Assembly (NCBI RefSeq): GCF_900107585.1
Contig: NZ_FNQM01000001.1
Span: forward strand, 248,001 to 312,000
Origin: Rubrimonas cliftonensis
GTDB taxonomy: Bacteria > Pseudomonadota > Alphaproteobacteria > Rhodobacterales > Rhodobacteraceae
Direction of reading: 5' to 3'
DNA length: 64,000 bases
Position 1 is the stretch's first letter; each line of letters starts with the position of its first letter. This document shows positions 18,675-28,499 of the stretch, piece after piece. The notes under the pieces were generated by a model. The model did not search any database, had not been told where the DNA came from, and saw only the letters and a list, made by a program, of their open reading frames with translations. The position numbers were made by a program, and so were the translations under genes.

Positions 18675-19892
18675 ATGACCACAGCAGCGCTGATCGTGGC
18701 GGCGGGGCGCGGCGCCCGCGCCGGGGAAGGCCCGCCCAAGCAGTATCGAAACGTCGCTGGAACGCCGGTCATCGCGCGCACGCTGCGGCGGTTTCTCGAC
18801 GCGCCGGGCGTCGATCGCATCGTCGTCGCGATCCGCGAGGCGGACCGCGCCCTGTTCGACGGGGCGACGGCGGGGCTTGGCGCCGAAAAACCGATCACCG
18901 TCGTCGCCGGGGGCGCGGAACGCGCGCAGACCGTGCTGCTGGGCCTGGAGGCGATGGCCGGCGACCCGCCCGACCGCGTGCTGATCCACGACGCGGCGCG
19001 CCCCTTCGTCTCCGACGCCGTGATCGCCGCGGTGATCGCGGCGCTGGACGACGCGCCCGGCGCCTGCGCCTCGATCCCCATCGTCGACGCGCTGCGGCGG
19101 GCCGAGGCCGGCGCCTGCGGCCCGCTGATCCCGCGTGACGGCGTTTGGCGCGCGCAGACGCCGCAGGGCTTCCGCTACGGCCCGATCCTCGCCGCCCATC
19201 GCGCCTGCGGCGACCCGACCGCGCCAGACGACGCCGAGGTGGCGCGCCGCGCCGGCCTGCGCGTCGCCATCGTCGAGAGCGAGGCCGACAACTTCAAGAT
19301 CACCCGCCCCGGAGACTTCGCCCGCGCCGAGCGGCTGCTTCTCGCCCGCGCCGGCGGCGGGCGCCCTTCTCCCGGACCGGAGACCGCCATGGAGACCCGC
19401 TTCGGCACAGGCTTCGACGTGCACCGCTTCGGGCCGGGGGACCACCTGATGCTCTGCGGCGTCAGGGTCGCGCACTCGACCGGCTTCGTCGCCCATTCCG
19501 ACGGCGACGTGGGCCTGCATGCTCTGACCGACGCGGTGCTCGGCGCCATCGGCGAGGGCGACATCGGCCGCTGGTTCCCGCCGTCGGACCCGCAGTGGAG
19601 GGGCGCCTCCTCCGACCGCTTCCTGCGCGCGGCGCTGGACCGCGCCGAGGCGCGCGGCTTCACGGTGGTCAATCTCGACGTGACGCTGATCTGCGAAAGG
19701 CCGAAGATCACGCCGCACGCCGAGGCGATGCGCGCCGCCGTCGCCGCCATCGCGCGCTGCGCGCCGGAGCGGGTGAACGTGAAGGCCACGACGACCGAGG
19801 GGCTGGGCTTCACCGGCCGCGGCGAAGGCGTCGCCGCGCAGGCGGCGGCGGCGCTGCGCGGGCCGGCGCCGGGCGGCGAGCCCTTGAAGTGA
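18675..19892 (+). CDS. ispDF: Bifunctional IspD-IspF enzyme of the MEP isoprenoid pathway
   Basis: A 405-residue fusion of 2-C-methyl-D-erythritol 4-phosphate cytidylyltransferase (IspD, ~1-235) and 2-C-methyl-D-erythritol 2,4-cyclodiphosphate synthase (IspF, ~243-400). IspD motifs: [18 protein letters not shown] at the start, [16 protein letters not shown] and [12 protein letters not shown]. IspF motifs: [19 protein letters not shown] with the metal-binding Asp and His, [19 protein letters not shown], and [19 protein letters not shown] at the end. The two domains are joined by a short Gly/Pro-rich linker. Such fusions are common in alphaproteobacteria. The ATG at 18675 follows agcggcggagcgg. 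It leads a plus-strand group with pgpA and the CinA-C gene. Confidence 0.97.
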   Translation: MTTAALIVAAGRGARAGEGPPKQYRNVAGTPVIARTLRRFLDAPGVDRIVVAIREADRALFDGATAGLGAEKPITVVAGGAERAQTVLLGLEAMAGDPPDRVLIHDAARPFVSDAVIAAVIAALDDAPGACASIPIVDALRRAEAGACGPLIPRDGVWRAQTPQGFRYGPILAAHRACGDPTAPDDAEVARRAGLRVAIVESEADNFKITRPGDFARAERLLLARAGGGRPSPGPETAMETRFGTGFDVHRFGPGDHLMLCGVRVAHSTGFVAHSDGDVGLHALTDAVLGAIGEGDIGRWFPPSDPQWRGASSDRFLRAALDRAEARGFTVVNLDVTLICERPKITPHAEAMRAAVAAIARCAPERVNVKATTTEGLGFTGRGEGVAAQAAAALRGPAPGGEPLK

Positions 19893-19950
19893 GGCGGGAC
19901 CGCGCCCGGCGGCGCCCCATATCCTGTCCGGAACCCGCAAGGACCACGCC

Positions 19951-20451
19951 ATGACGCCCGCCGCCATAGTCGCAACTGTCGCCGGGATCGGCCGCCTGCC
20001 GCAGGCGCCGGGAACCTGGGGCGCGCTTGCGACGCTGCCGCTGGCCTTCGCGCTGCACGGGTTCGGCGGCTTTCCGCTGTTCGCCGCCGCGACGCTGGCG
20101 CTGTTCGCGCTCGGGGTCTGGGCCTCCGGCGCCTATGTCGCCGAGACGGGCGGGCCGGATGACCCCTCGGAGGTCGTGATCGACGAGGTCGTGGGGATGC
20201 TGATCGCGCTCTGGCCGCTCTCGCTGGGGCTGTGGCTGCGCGGGACCGACCCGTGGGTGTTCCCGTGGCCGGGCTGGGTGCTGGGCTTCGCGCTGTTTCG
20301 GTTCTTCGACATCCGCAAGCCCTGGCCGGTGAACCGGGCCGAGCGGCTGCCGGGCGGCTGGGGCGTGATGATGGACGACGTCGTAGCTGGGCTGCTCGCG
20401 GCGGTGTTCGGCGCGGCGGCCGCGATCGTGGCGCATGGGGTGCTGCTGTGA
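19951..20451 (+). CDS. pgpA: Phosphatidylglycerophosphatase A
   Basis: A 166-residue membrane phosphatase that converts phosphatidylglycerol phosphate to phosphatidylglycerol. Family motifs are visible: GIGRLPQAPGTWGAL at the N-terminus, DDPSEVVIDEVVGM (~71-84) with the acidic residues thought to bind metal, FRFFDIRKPWPV (~115-126) and GGWGVMMDDVVAGLLA (~133-148). Four hydrophobic segments are apparent. It begins 58 bases after ispDF and its TGA is shared with the GTG of the next gene, so the three are probably one transcript. Confidence 0.95.
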   Translation: MTPAAIVATVAGIGRLPQAPGTWGALATLPLAFALHGFGGFPLFAAATLALFALGVWASGAYVAETGGPDDPSEVVIDEVVGMLIALWPLSLGLWLRGTDPWVFPWPGWVLGFALFRFFDIRKPWPVNRAERLPGGWGVMMDDVVAGLLAAVFGAAAAIVAHGVLL

Positions 20452-20939
20452 GCGCGCCCGCGACGCCATCGCCGGCGGAGGTGCTCGACGTATTCCGGAC
20501 GCGCGGCCTGATGCTGGCGACGGCGGAGAGCTGCACCGGCGGCATGGTGGCCGCGGCGCTGACCGACGTGCCCGGCTCCTCGGCGGTGGTGGAGCGGGGC
20601 TTCGTCACCTACTCCAACGCGGCAAAGACCGAGATGCTCGGCGTGGACGCGCGGCTCGTCGAGACCCACGGCGCCGTGTCCGAGCCGGTGGCCCGCGCCA
20701 TGGCGGAGGGGGCGCTGGCCGCCTCGCCCGCCGACGTGGCCGTGGCGATCACCGGCGTCGCCGGGCCGGGAGGCACGGAGGCGAAGCCCGAGGGCATGGT
20801 GTGGTTCGCGGTGGCGCGCCGCGGCGCGCCGGCGCAGGCGCTCTGCCGACAGTTCGGCGCGATCGGCCGGGACAACGTGCGCCGCGGGAGCGTCGCCGTG
20901 GCGCTGGAGCTGCTGCGCGCCGCCGCCGAAGCCGGCTGA
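20448..20939 (+). CDS. pncC: CinA C-terminal domain protein, nicotinamide-nucleotide amidohydrolase (PncC)
   Basis: A 163-residue stand-alone CinA-C protein. The family deamidates nicotinamide mononucleotide to nicotinic acid mononucleotide in pyridine-nucleotide salvage. Motifs: TAESCTGGMVAAALTDVPGSS (split ~25-44) containing the catalytic Ser and the glycine pair, ERGFVTYSNAAKTEMLGV, HGAVSEPVARAMAEGA and ITGVAGPGGTEAKPEGMVW. The GTG start at 20448 overlaps the pgpA stop (GTGA). It lacks the N-terminal molybdopterin-binding domain of long CinA, as is usual for proteobacterial PncC. Confidence 0.93.
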   Translation: MSAPATPSPAEVLDVFRTRGLMLATAESCTGGMVAAALTDVPGSSAVVERGFVTYSNAAKTEMLGVDARLVETHGAVSEPVARAMAEGALAASPADVAVAITGVAGPGGTEAKPEGMVWFAVARRGAPAQALCRQFGAIGRDNVRRGSVAVALELLRAAAEAG

Positions 20940-20946
20940 GCGCGAC

Positions 20947-21000
20947 GCGTCTCAGACCTTCGCGCCGGGCGCCGCGTCTCAGCCCTTCGCGTCGGGCGGC
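20947..21000. repeat. 27-base tandem duplication across the glycerate kinase stop codon
   Basis: Two adjacent 27-base units (20947-20973 and 20974-21000) of the form gcgtctcagcccttcgcgtc plus seven more bases, with a few mismatches. The right-hand copy holds the last codons and stop of the glycerate kinase gene; the left-hand copy repeats them, including a second in-frame stop. Confidence 0.85.
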
Positions 21001-22289
21001 GCGACGAGGATCGCGCGGAAGTCGTTGACGTTGGTGCCGGTTGGGCCGGTCACGAAAAGATCGCCCACCGCCTCGAAGGCCCCCCAGGCGTCGTTGGCGG
21101 CGAGCAGGCGCGCGGGGTCGAGACCGAGGTCGCGCAGCCGGGCGCGCGTCGTCCCGTCGGCGAAGGCGCCGGCGTTGTCCTCCGACCCGTCGATGCCGTC
21201 GGTGTCCGCCGCCAGCGCGCTGACGCCGGCCAGCCCCTCGATGTCGCCGCTGAGCGACAGGGCGAACTCGCTGCACCGCCCGCCCCGGCCGCCCTTGCCG
21301 CGCAGCGTCACTGTCGTCTCGCCGCCCGAGAGCAGCACGATGGGCGCCGCGAAGGGCCGACCGCGCAGCGCGATCTCGCGCGCGATGGCGCCGTGGACGC
21401 GCGCCACCTCGCGCGACTCGCCCTCCACCGCGTCGGACAGGATCGCGGCCGCCACGCCCTCGGCCTGCGCCGCCGCCGCCGCCGCCTCCAGCGAGATGCG
21501 CGCCGAGGCGATGACGCGGGTCTCCGCGCGCGCCAGCCGCGGATCGTCGGGCGTCGGGGCGCCGCAGTCGGGGCCGGCGATCCAGTCCGTCACGGCGGCG
21601 GGAAGCTCCATGCCGTAGCGCGCGATCACGTCGAGCGCCGTCTGTCGTCCGGTCGCGTCGGCCACGGTGGGGCCGGAGGCCACCAGCGCCGGATCGTCGC
21701 CGGGGATGTCGGAGACGACGAGCGACAGCACGCGCGCCGGATGCGCCGCCGCCGCAAGCCGCCCGCCCTTGATCCGGCTGACATGCTTGCGCACGGCGTT
21801 CATCGCGGAGATCGGCGCGCCGGAGGCCAGCAGCGCCGCGTTGACCGCCTGCTCGTCGGCCAGCGTCAACCCCTCCGGCGGCGCAGGCAGCAGCGCCGAG
21901 CCGCCGCCGCAGACCAGCGCAACCACGAGATCGTCCGCCGTCAGCCCCGAGACCGCCGCCATCAGCCGGGCCGACGCCTCGAGCCCCGCAGCGTCGGGCA
22001 CAGGATGCGCCGCCTCCAGCACCTCGACATGGCGGCAGGGCGCGGCGTAGCCGTAGCGCGTGACCACGACGCCGGTGAGCAGCCCGGCGCCGGGAATCTT
22101 CTCCCACAGCGTCTCGAACGCCGCTGCGAGCTGGGCGGCGCCCTTGCCGGCGCCGATGACCACCGTGCGGCCCTTCGGGGGGGCCGGCATGTGGGCGGCG
22201 AGCGCCTTGCCGGGGTCCGCGGCGGCGACCGCCGCCTCGAAGAGCCGCGCCAGGAAGGCGCGCGCGTCCTCCCGCCAGTTGGTCGCCAT
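20979..22289 (-). CDS. gckA: Glycerate 2-kinase / MOFRL family protein (GckA/TtuD type)
   Basis: A 436-residue type-2 glycerate kinase. The family phosphorylates D-glycerate, usually at C2, in the serine cycle or in tartrate and glyoxylate metabolism; older databases label members hydroxypyruvate reductase. Visible: VVIGAGKGAAQLAAAFE (~44-60), the glycine-rich VALVCGGGSALLPAP (~122-136), NAVRKHVSRIKGGRLA (~163-178), SDIPGDDPALVASGPTV, and in the C-terminal MOFRL domain LLSGGETTVTLRGKGGRGGR and AADTDGIDGSEDNAGA. The stop codon is surrounded by a 27-base tandem duplication. It converges on the CinA-C gene with 39 bases between stops. Confidence 0.93.
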   Translation of the reverse strand: MATNWREDARAFLARLFEAAVAAADPGKALAAHMPAPPKGRTVVIGAGKGAAQLAAAFETLWEKIPGAGLLTGVVVTRYGYAAPCRHVEVLEAAHPVPDAAGLEASARLMAAVSGLTADDLVVALVCGGGSALLPAPPEGLTLADEQAVNAALLASGAPISAMNAVRKHVSRIKGGRLAAAAHPARVLSLVVSDIPGDDPALVASGPTVADATGRQTALDVIARYGMELPAAVTDWIAGPDCGAPTPDDPRLARAETRVIASARISLEAAAAAAQAEGVAAAILSDAVEGESREVARVHGAIAREIALRGRPFAAPIVLLSGGETTVTLRGKGGRGGRCSEFALSLSGDIEGLAGVSALAADTDGIDGSEDNAGAFADGTTRARLRDLGLDPARLLAANDAWGAFEAVGDLFVTGPTGTNVNDFRAILVAPPDAKG

Positions 22290-22354
22290 GTCGTCCCCCG
22301 CCCCCCGCCTGCGGGGCAGACCCTAAGGCGCGACGCCGGCGGGAGAAAGGGGGA

Positions 22355-23872
<1,518 letters not shown>

Positions 23873-23955
23873 GGGTAACTCCGGCGGCGAACGGAAAGCG
23901 CGTCACGCCGCGGAAGATGGCCTTGCGGTCGTTAGCGCCTTCTGAAGCGCGGACC

Positions 23956-23990
23956 GAAAAACGAAAAACGCCGGGCGCAGGGCCCGGCGT
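23956..23990 (-). terminator. Rho-independent terminator of cspA
   Basis: On the minus strand a perfect 9-base stem (acgccgggc at 23968-23976 paired with gcccggcgt at 23982-23990, 5-base loop) is followed by a run rich in T (TTTTTCGTTTTTC, 23968 down to 23956). It lies 42 bases beyond the cspA stop and is the clearest intrinsic terminator in the window. Confidence 0.9.
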
Positions 23991-24031
23991 CGTCGGCTGG
24001 CGGGCGCCCGTCGGCGCCGCGCGAAAGGCCG

Positions 24032-24238
24032 TCAGAGCAGCGAGAGAGCGCCCGCCGAGGCCCGGCCGTCGCGCCCGGTCTCAAGCTCGTAGGTCAGCGC
24101 CTGACCGTCATTCAGCGTGCGCAGCCCGGCGCGCTCGACCGCCGAGATGTGGACGAACACATCCTTGCCGCCGTCGCTCGGCTCGATGAACCCGAAACCC
24201 TTGGTGGCGTTGAACCACTTCACAGTTCCCTGAGGCAT
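24032..24238 (-). CDS. cspA: Cold shock protein, CspA family
   Basis: A 68-residue single-domain cold-shock protein binding single-stranded RNA and DNA. RNP1 is KGFGFIEP (~13-20) and RNP2 is VFVHISAVE (~28-36); the start MPQGTVKWFN is standard for alphaproteobacterial Csps. Gly/Ala-rich C-terminus ends in GALSLL. The ATG at 24238 follows ctcagg-like AGGGAACTG context; a long upstream leader (24239-24400) without another gene could be the structured 5' untranslated region typical of cold-shock genes. A strong intrinsic terminator follows it, so it is monocistronic. Confidence 0.97.
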   Translation of the reverse strand: MPQGTVKWFNATKGFGFIEPSDGGKDVFVHISAVERAGLRTLNDGQALTYELETGRDGRASAGALSLL

Positions 24239-24412
24239 GTCAGCTCCGTCGATTCTCCTCGGGCCGCCCGCGACATGCGGCGGCCATGGCGCAGTCGTCA
24301 GGCATCGAAACTGCGACCGGGTCTCGGAGCAGGCGTTCAATAGCAGGTCAACTCGCGCGTTAACGATACTTACGCGGGGCATTCCGGGCAAGCGTTTCGC
24401 ATGGACCGGTCC

Positions 24413-25702
24413 TCACGCCTCGATGCGCGCGCGCAGGGCGTCATGGCTGCTCCGGTCGAGCGGCCAGCCCCACATGATGGCGATCGCGGCGAGCTTCAGC
24501 GCCACCGGCGCCGCGGCGTAGAGCAGCGAGAGCGTCAGCAGCGCGGCGGGCGCGTTGTCGCCGCCGGCCGTGAAGCCGGCCGCGTCGAGCGCGATCAGCG
24601 CGGCCCCGCCCGACAGCGCCAGCGCCGCCTTGGTCGCGACCGACCACAGCGCAAAGAAAAGCCCCGTGCGCTGCTCGCCGGTCTCGGCGGTGTCGACGTC
24701 GACGACGTCGGCCTGGATCGCCGGCGGCAGCGCCAGGTCGGCGCCGAGCGCGAGGCCGGTCAGCACGCAGATCGCCGTGAAGGCCGCCACGTCGCCGGCG
24801 CCCAGCAGCGGGACGAAGGCGAAGACGGCGCAGGTGAACAGCATCGCGCCGCCCCAGGCGCGGTGCTTGGACCAGCGCCGCGCCGCCCAGGACCAGAGCG
24901 GCATTCCCGCAACGGCGCAGACAAAATAGACCAGCAGCAGCCAGCCGGCGTCGGGCGCACGCAGCACGTTCTCGATGAAGAACAGAAACAGCCCCGCCGG
25001 CAGGGCGTTGGCGGCTCCGTTGAGGAAATAGGCCAGCAGCAGCCGGCGGAACGGCGCGTTGCGCCGCAGCGCCGCCAGCGCCTCGCGCGCCGTGACGGCG
25101 GTGCGGCTGTGGTCCGCCGGCTCGGGCGCCAGGCTCACGGCGACGAGCGCGCCGAGCGGCAGGCCGACGGCCACGAAGATCGCCACCGCGCGCAGGCCGC
25201 CGCTCGCCTCGTCGGCAAGGTTGTAGAGCACCACCGCCAGAACCGTGCCGAGCAGCGCCGAGCCCTCGCGCCACGCCGTCACCCGCGCCCGGCCCGCATA
25301 GTCGGGGTCGATCTCCGCGCCCCACGCGTAATAGGGGGTCAGCGCAACCGTCCACGCCAGCGTCAGCGCCGTCAGCCAGATGGCGGCGTGCGCAAAGCCG
25401 GCGCCCGGCGGCGGGACGAGCAGCATCCAGACCGCGAGCGCCACCAGCGGCGCCGAGACCAGCATCCAGACGCGCCGACGCCCGATGCTGTTGCGCGAGC
25501 GGTCCGTCACCCAGCCCATCAGCGGGTCCGTCACGGCGTCGAGCAGGCGCGCGGCGATGAAGAGGCCGCCGAGCGCCGCGAGCGCGACGCCCTGCGTCTC
25601 GGCGTAGAACGGCGCGACGTAGACGTAGACCGGGAAGTAGAGCGCGGCGAGCGGCGCCGCCGGCAGGGCGTAGGCCGCGAGTGCGCGGGTCGAGAGGGTC
25701 AT
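24413..25702 (-). CDS. MFS transporter, glycoside-pentoside-hexuronide (GPH) family
   Basis: A 429-residue membrane transporter with about 12 hydrophobic segments. The GPH signature is present: ARLLDAVTDPLMGWVTDRSR (~48-67) with the cation-binding Asp of MelB-like carriers, followed by SIGRRRVWML; WGAEIDPDYAGRARVTAWRE in the middle is also characteristic. Substrate is unknown; GPH carriers move sugars or lipids with Na+ or H+. The start ATG at 25702 begins MTLSTRALAAYALPAAPLAA; upstream in-frame sequence is Arg/Pro-rich and unlikely to be coding. It is the last gene of the cluster headed by photolyase, though 280 bases separate it from the TrgA-like gene. A GPH transporter also occurs beside cfa-like genes in the singlet-oxygen regulon of Rhodobacter sphaeroides. 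Confidence 0.88.
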   Translation of the reverse strand: MTLSTRALAAYALPAAPLAALYFPVYVYVAPFYAETQGVALAALGGLFIAARLLDAVTDPLMGWVTDRSRNSIGRRRVWMLVSAPLVALAVWMLLVPPPGAGFAHAAIWLTALTLAWTVALTPYYAWGAEIDPDYAGRARVTAWREGSALLGTVLAVVLYNLADEASGGLRAVAIFVAVGLPLGALVAVSLAPEPADHSRTAVTAREALAALRRNAPFRRLLLAYFLNGAANALPAGLFLFFIENVLRAPDAGWLLLVYFVCAVAGMPLWSWAARRWSKHRAWGGAMLFTCAVFAFVPLLGAGDVAAFTAICVLTGLALGADLALPPAIQADVVDVDTAETGEQRTGLFFALWSVATKAALALSGGAALIALDAAGFTAGGDNAPAALLTLSLLYAAAPVALKLAAIAIMWGWPLDRSSHDALRARIEA

Positions 25703-25982
25703 CGCGGCTCCTTCTGCGCGGCGCGGACGCCGGAAGTCTGATGGTGGTCGCGCCGCCGGCGTTTTCCCTGAGCCGACGCGCCGCTTGCGCGCCGGCCTCT
25801 CGCGCTTTTCGTCGGGGCCCCGGCGCAGGGCCGGTGCGGCGCGCAATGGCGCCTTCGCACCCGCGCGGAGATGGCGCGGATGCGCGGATCGGCCAGCCGG
25901 ATCACGAACCTTTCGGCGTCGCCTGCCTGCGAAGCGCGGCCCCGGACTCGATCCGGCGCCTCGGGCCGCCGGCGCGCGCAGC

Positions 25983-26459
25983 TCATCGGGGGGCAGGGTC
26001 GTCGGCGGCGCGCGCGTCGTCCCTCCCGGATGCGCCCGGCGCAAGGCGGGGCTTTGACCGGGCGAGCCGCCCCGCCAGCCAGCCGGCGACGGCGCCGAGC
26101 GCGAGCGCGACGGCGCCCGTCCAGCCGAGCAGCGTCGCCGCCGCGCCGCGAAGACCGGCCCACGCCGCCGCCAGGCTTCCCTCGATGACGCCGTGGCCGA
26201 CGGCGAAGAGCAGCGCGAAGTCCGCCAGCGCCGCGAGCGTCCAGCCGGCGCCGACGCGCGGGCCCCGCGGGCGCGTGAGCGCTCCCAACCCCGCGCCGAG
26301 CGCCGAAGCGAGCGGCAGCGTCTGGCGCCAGTCGCGCAGTTCGCCAGGCGTCTCCGTCACGACGTGGAAGGCCGCCGCCCCCGCCCCGGCGAGCGCAAAG
26401 AGCAGCGCCGCGCAGGCGCGCGACGGTCTGGCCGTCGCGGGGGTCGCCGGCTCAGACAG
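25983..26459 (-). CDS. Small membrane protein, possibly TrgA-like
   Basis: A membrane protein with up to four hydrophobic segments. The frame from a GTG at 26360 gives 125 residues but cuts off a good first membrane helix (ACAALLFALAGAGAAAF). Reading back in frame, coding-like sequence continues to a CTG at 26459, five bases before the cfa stop, giving 158 residues starting Leu-Ser-Glu-Pro. No ATG, GTG or TTG lies between. The G-P-R-V-G-A-G-W stretch followed by a hydrophobic helix recalls TrgA (tellurite-resistance associated) of Rhodobacter, but the match is by eye and weak. It directly follows cfa in the same direction. The C-terminal 25 residues are charged and Pro/Ala-rich. Confidence 0.55.
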   Translation of the reverse strand: MSEPATPATARPSRACAALLFALAGAGAAAFHVVTETPGELRDWRQTLPLASALGAGLGALTRPRGPRVGAGWTLAALADFALLFAVGHGVIEGSLAAAWAGLRGAAATLLGWTGAVALALGAVAGWLAGRLARSKPRLAPGASGRDDARAADDPAPR

Positions 26460-27654
26460 GGGCGCGGCGCAGGGTGAGCTGCGTCACGTCGGTCGTCTCG
26501 GCGCGGAAGCAGGCGGCGCAGACGGCGAGGTAGAAGTTCCACATCCGCCGGAACCTCTCGTCAAAGCCCATGGGCGCGATCTCGTCCCACGCGGCGTTGA
26601 ACGTCTCGCGCCAGCGCCTGAGGGTGGCGCTGTAGCTCTGGCCGAACTCGTGGCTCTCGACCCAGTCGAGCCCCGCCCTGCCCGTCTCCCGGCGCAGCGC
26701 GGCCGGGCATGGCAGGAAGCCGCCGGGGAAGATGTACTTCTGGATGAAGTCGGCGCTCTCGCGGTAGCCGTCGAACAGCCGGTCGGCGATGGTGATGATC
26801 TGCAGCGTCGCCTGCCCGCCCGGCTTCAGCCGCTCGCGCACGGTGTCGAAATAGACCGGCCAGTACTGCTCCCCGACCGCCTCGAACATCTCGATGGAGG
26901 CGACGCCGTCGTAGTTCCCGCGCTCGTCGCGGTAGTCGCGCATCACGATCTCGACGCGCTCGGCGAGCCCGGCCTCGAACACCCGGCGCTTTGCGAAGTC
27001 GTGCTGCTCGCGACTGATCGTCAGACCCGTCACATTGAGCCCGCGCTTGCCGGCGGCGTATTCGGCGAAGCCGCCCCAGCCGCAGCCGATCTCCAGCACG
27101 CGCTGGCCGGGCCGCGCCCCCATCCGGTCGCAGATGGCGGCGTATTTCGTCGTCTGCGCCTCCATCAGGGGCTCGTCGTCGCGGCGGAACAGCGCCGAGG
27201 AGTAGGTCATGCTCTCGTCGAGCCACTTGGCGTAGAAGTCGTTGCCGAGGTCGTAATGCGCCGCGATGTTGCGCGCCGAGCCACGCCGCGAGTTGCGGTT
27301 CATCAGGTGGCGCAGCCGCTCCACCACGCGGCTCAGCGTGCGCCCGGTCAGGCTGCGCGCGACGGTGTCGTTGTTGAGCAGCGCCGCGTCGAGCACGGCC
27401 TGAAGGTCTGGCGTGTCCCACCAGCCGTCCATGTAGGCCTCGGCGAAGCCAAGCTCGCCGTCCCGGATCATGCGCCAGAACAGCCGCGGGTCACGCACCA
27501 GGATCACGCCGTCAGGCCCGGGGCGCGAGCCCTGCGCGACGTGAAGCCGCCCGTCCGGCAGCACGAAGGTCAGGCTGCCGACGTCGATCCGCCCGACGAT
27601 GGCGAAGACGGTGTGGAACCAGCGCGGCGCGCCGTCCATGGAGATGATGCTCAT
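26452..27654 (-). CDS. CFA-type fatty acid SAM methyltransferase
   Basis: A 400-residue cyclopropane-fatty-acyl-phospholipid synthase family enzyme, which adds a methyl or methylene group from S-adenosylmethionine to double bonds of membrane lipids. SAM motif LEIGCGWGG at 187-195; upstream AAHYDLGNDFYAKWLDESMTYSS-type lipid-binding motif (split ~131-153); YIFPGGFLP near 305. The E. coli enzyme has EHVG in the active-site motif; here it reads EMFEAVG, with Ala at 259. This variant fits family members that make methylated unsaturated products rather than cyclopropanes, such as the UfaM group, but that is inference. The ATG overlaps the stop of the DUF1365 gene (ATGA). Confidence 0.9.
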   Translation of the reverse strand: MSIISMDGAPRWFHTVFAIVGRIDVGSLTFVLPDGRLHVAQGSRPGPDGVILVRDPRLFWRMIRDGELGFAEAYMDGWWDTPDLQAVLDAALLNNDTVARSLTGRTLSRVVERLRHLMNRNSRRGSARNIAAHYDLGNDFYAKWLDESMTYSSALFRRDDEPLMEAQTTKYAAICDRMGARPGQRVLEIGCGWGGFAEYAAGKRGLNVTGLTISREQHDFAKRRVFEAGLAERVEIVMRDYRDERGNYDGVASIEMFEAVGEQYWPVYFDTVRERLKPGGQATLQIITIADRLFDGYRESADFIQKYIFPGGFLPCPAALRRETGRAGLDWVESHEFGQSYSATLRRWRETFNAAWDEIAPMGFDERFRRMWNFYLAVCAACFRAETTDVTQLTLRRAPV

Positions 27655-28499
27655 GTCGCCGACCCCTCGCGCCGCACAACGATCTTGTCGTCCCCCGGAT
27701 GGCCGAGGAACCGCGCACCCTTGAGCCACAGGCGCAGCGCCTGCCAGTGGATCGCGGCGATCACCTTAAGCGCCGCCCAGGGCGTCAGCAGCCCGATGCG
27801 CGCCAGCGCGGCGTCGGTCAGCGGCGCGGCGCGGCCCGACTGCGTGGCGATCAGATAGTCGCCGTGCGCGTCGGCCTGCTTTATGCGGATCGATAGCCGC
27901 TCGCCCGGCGGGCGCAGGGTGAAGCGGTAGGTCTGCTCCATCGGGATGAAGGGCGAGACGAAGAACTCCTTGAGCCGGCTGTGACGCACGGCGCCGTCTT
28001 CGTCCGGCTCCGCGGCCATGACGTAGGGGTGCTGGTCGCCGAAAGTGTTCTTCACCTCGTAGATCACGCTTTGCAGCCTATCGTCCTGATCGTAGCAGTA
28101 AAGGACCGACAACGGGTTGAACGCGTAGCCCAGCAGCCGCGGCATCGCCAGCAGCAGCACGCGCTCCGGGCGCGGGCGTCCGGCTTCCGCCAGCCGCGCC
28201 TCGACCCAGGCCCGCAGACCGCTTCCGTCGCGGGCGCCGTGGTCGCGCCGCCGCACCGAGAACAGGTTGAAGCGGTCGATGGAGAGCAGCCTCAGGCGGC
28301 TCGCCACCGCCTCCATCCGGTCGACGTCGATCAGCAGCGTGGCGACGCGGTAGCGGAACTGGTGGCCGAAGGGCTGGAGACGCATGTGCATCACCTCGCC
28401 CTCGTAGAGCATCGCCTCCGGCGGCGGCGCATCCCGGGTCGCGTCTAGGGGCGCTTCTGGACCCGATCCGGAGCGCGCTTCTGGGGGCGCGGCGCTCAT
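27651..28499 (-). CDS. DUF1365 family protein
   Basis: A 282-residue protein of the DUF1365 family, of unknown biochemical role but almost always encoded beside a CFA-type methyltransferase and a FAD-dependent oxidoreductase, implying a role in lipid modification. Typical motifs: LYEGEVMHMRLQPFGHQFRY (~30-49), SIDRFNLFSVRRRDHG (~73-88), LLAMPRLLGYAFNPLSVLYC (split ~115-134) and EVKNTFGDQHPY. The first 28 residues (Ala/Pro/Glu-rich) precede the conserved fold. The ATG at 28499 overlaps the stop of the FAD gene, and its own stop overlaps cfa, so all three are translationally coupled. Confidence 0.92.
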   Translation of the reverse strand: MSAAPPEARSGSGPEAPLDATRDAPPPEAMLYEGEVMHMRLQPFGHQFRYRVATLLIDVDRMEAVASRLRLLSIDRFNLFSVRRRDHGARDGSGLRAWVEARLAEAGRPRPERVLLLAMPRLLGYAFNPLSVLYCYDQDDRLQSVIYEVKNTFGDQHPYVMAAEPDEDGAVRHSRLKEFFVSPFIPMEQTYRFTLRPPGERLSIRIKQADAHGDYLIATQSGRAAPLTDAALARIGLLTPWAALKVIAAIHWQALRLWLKGARFLGHPGDDKIVVRREGSAT

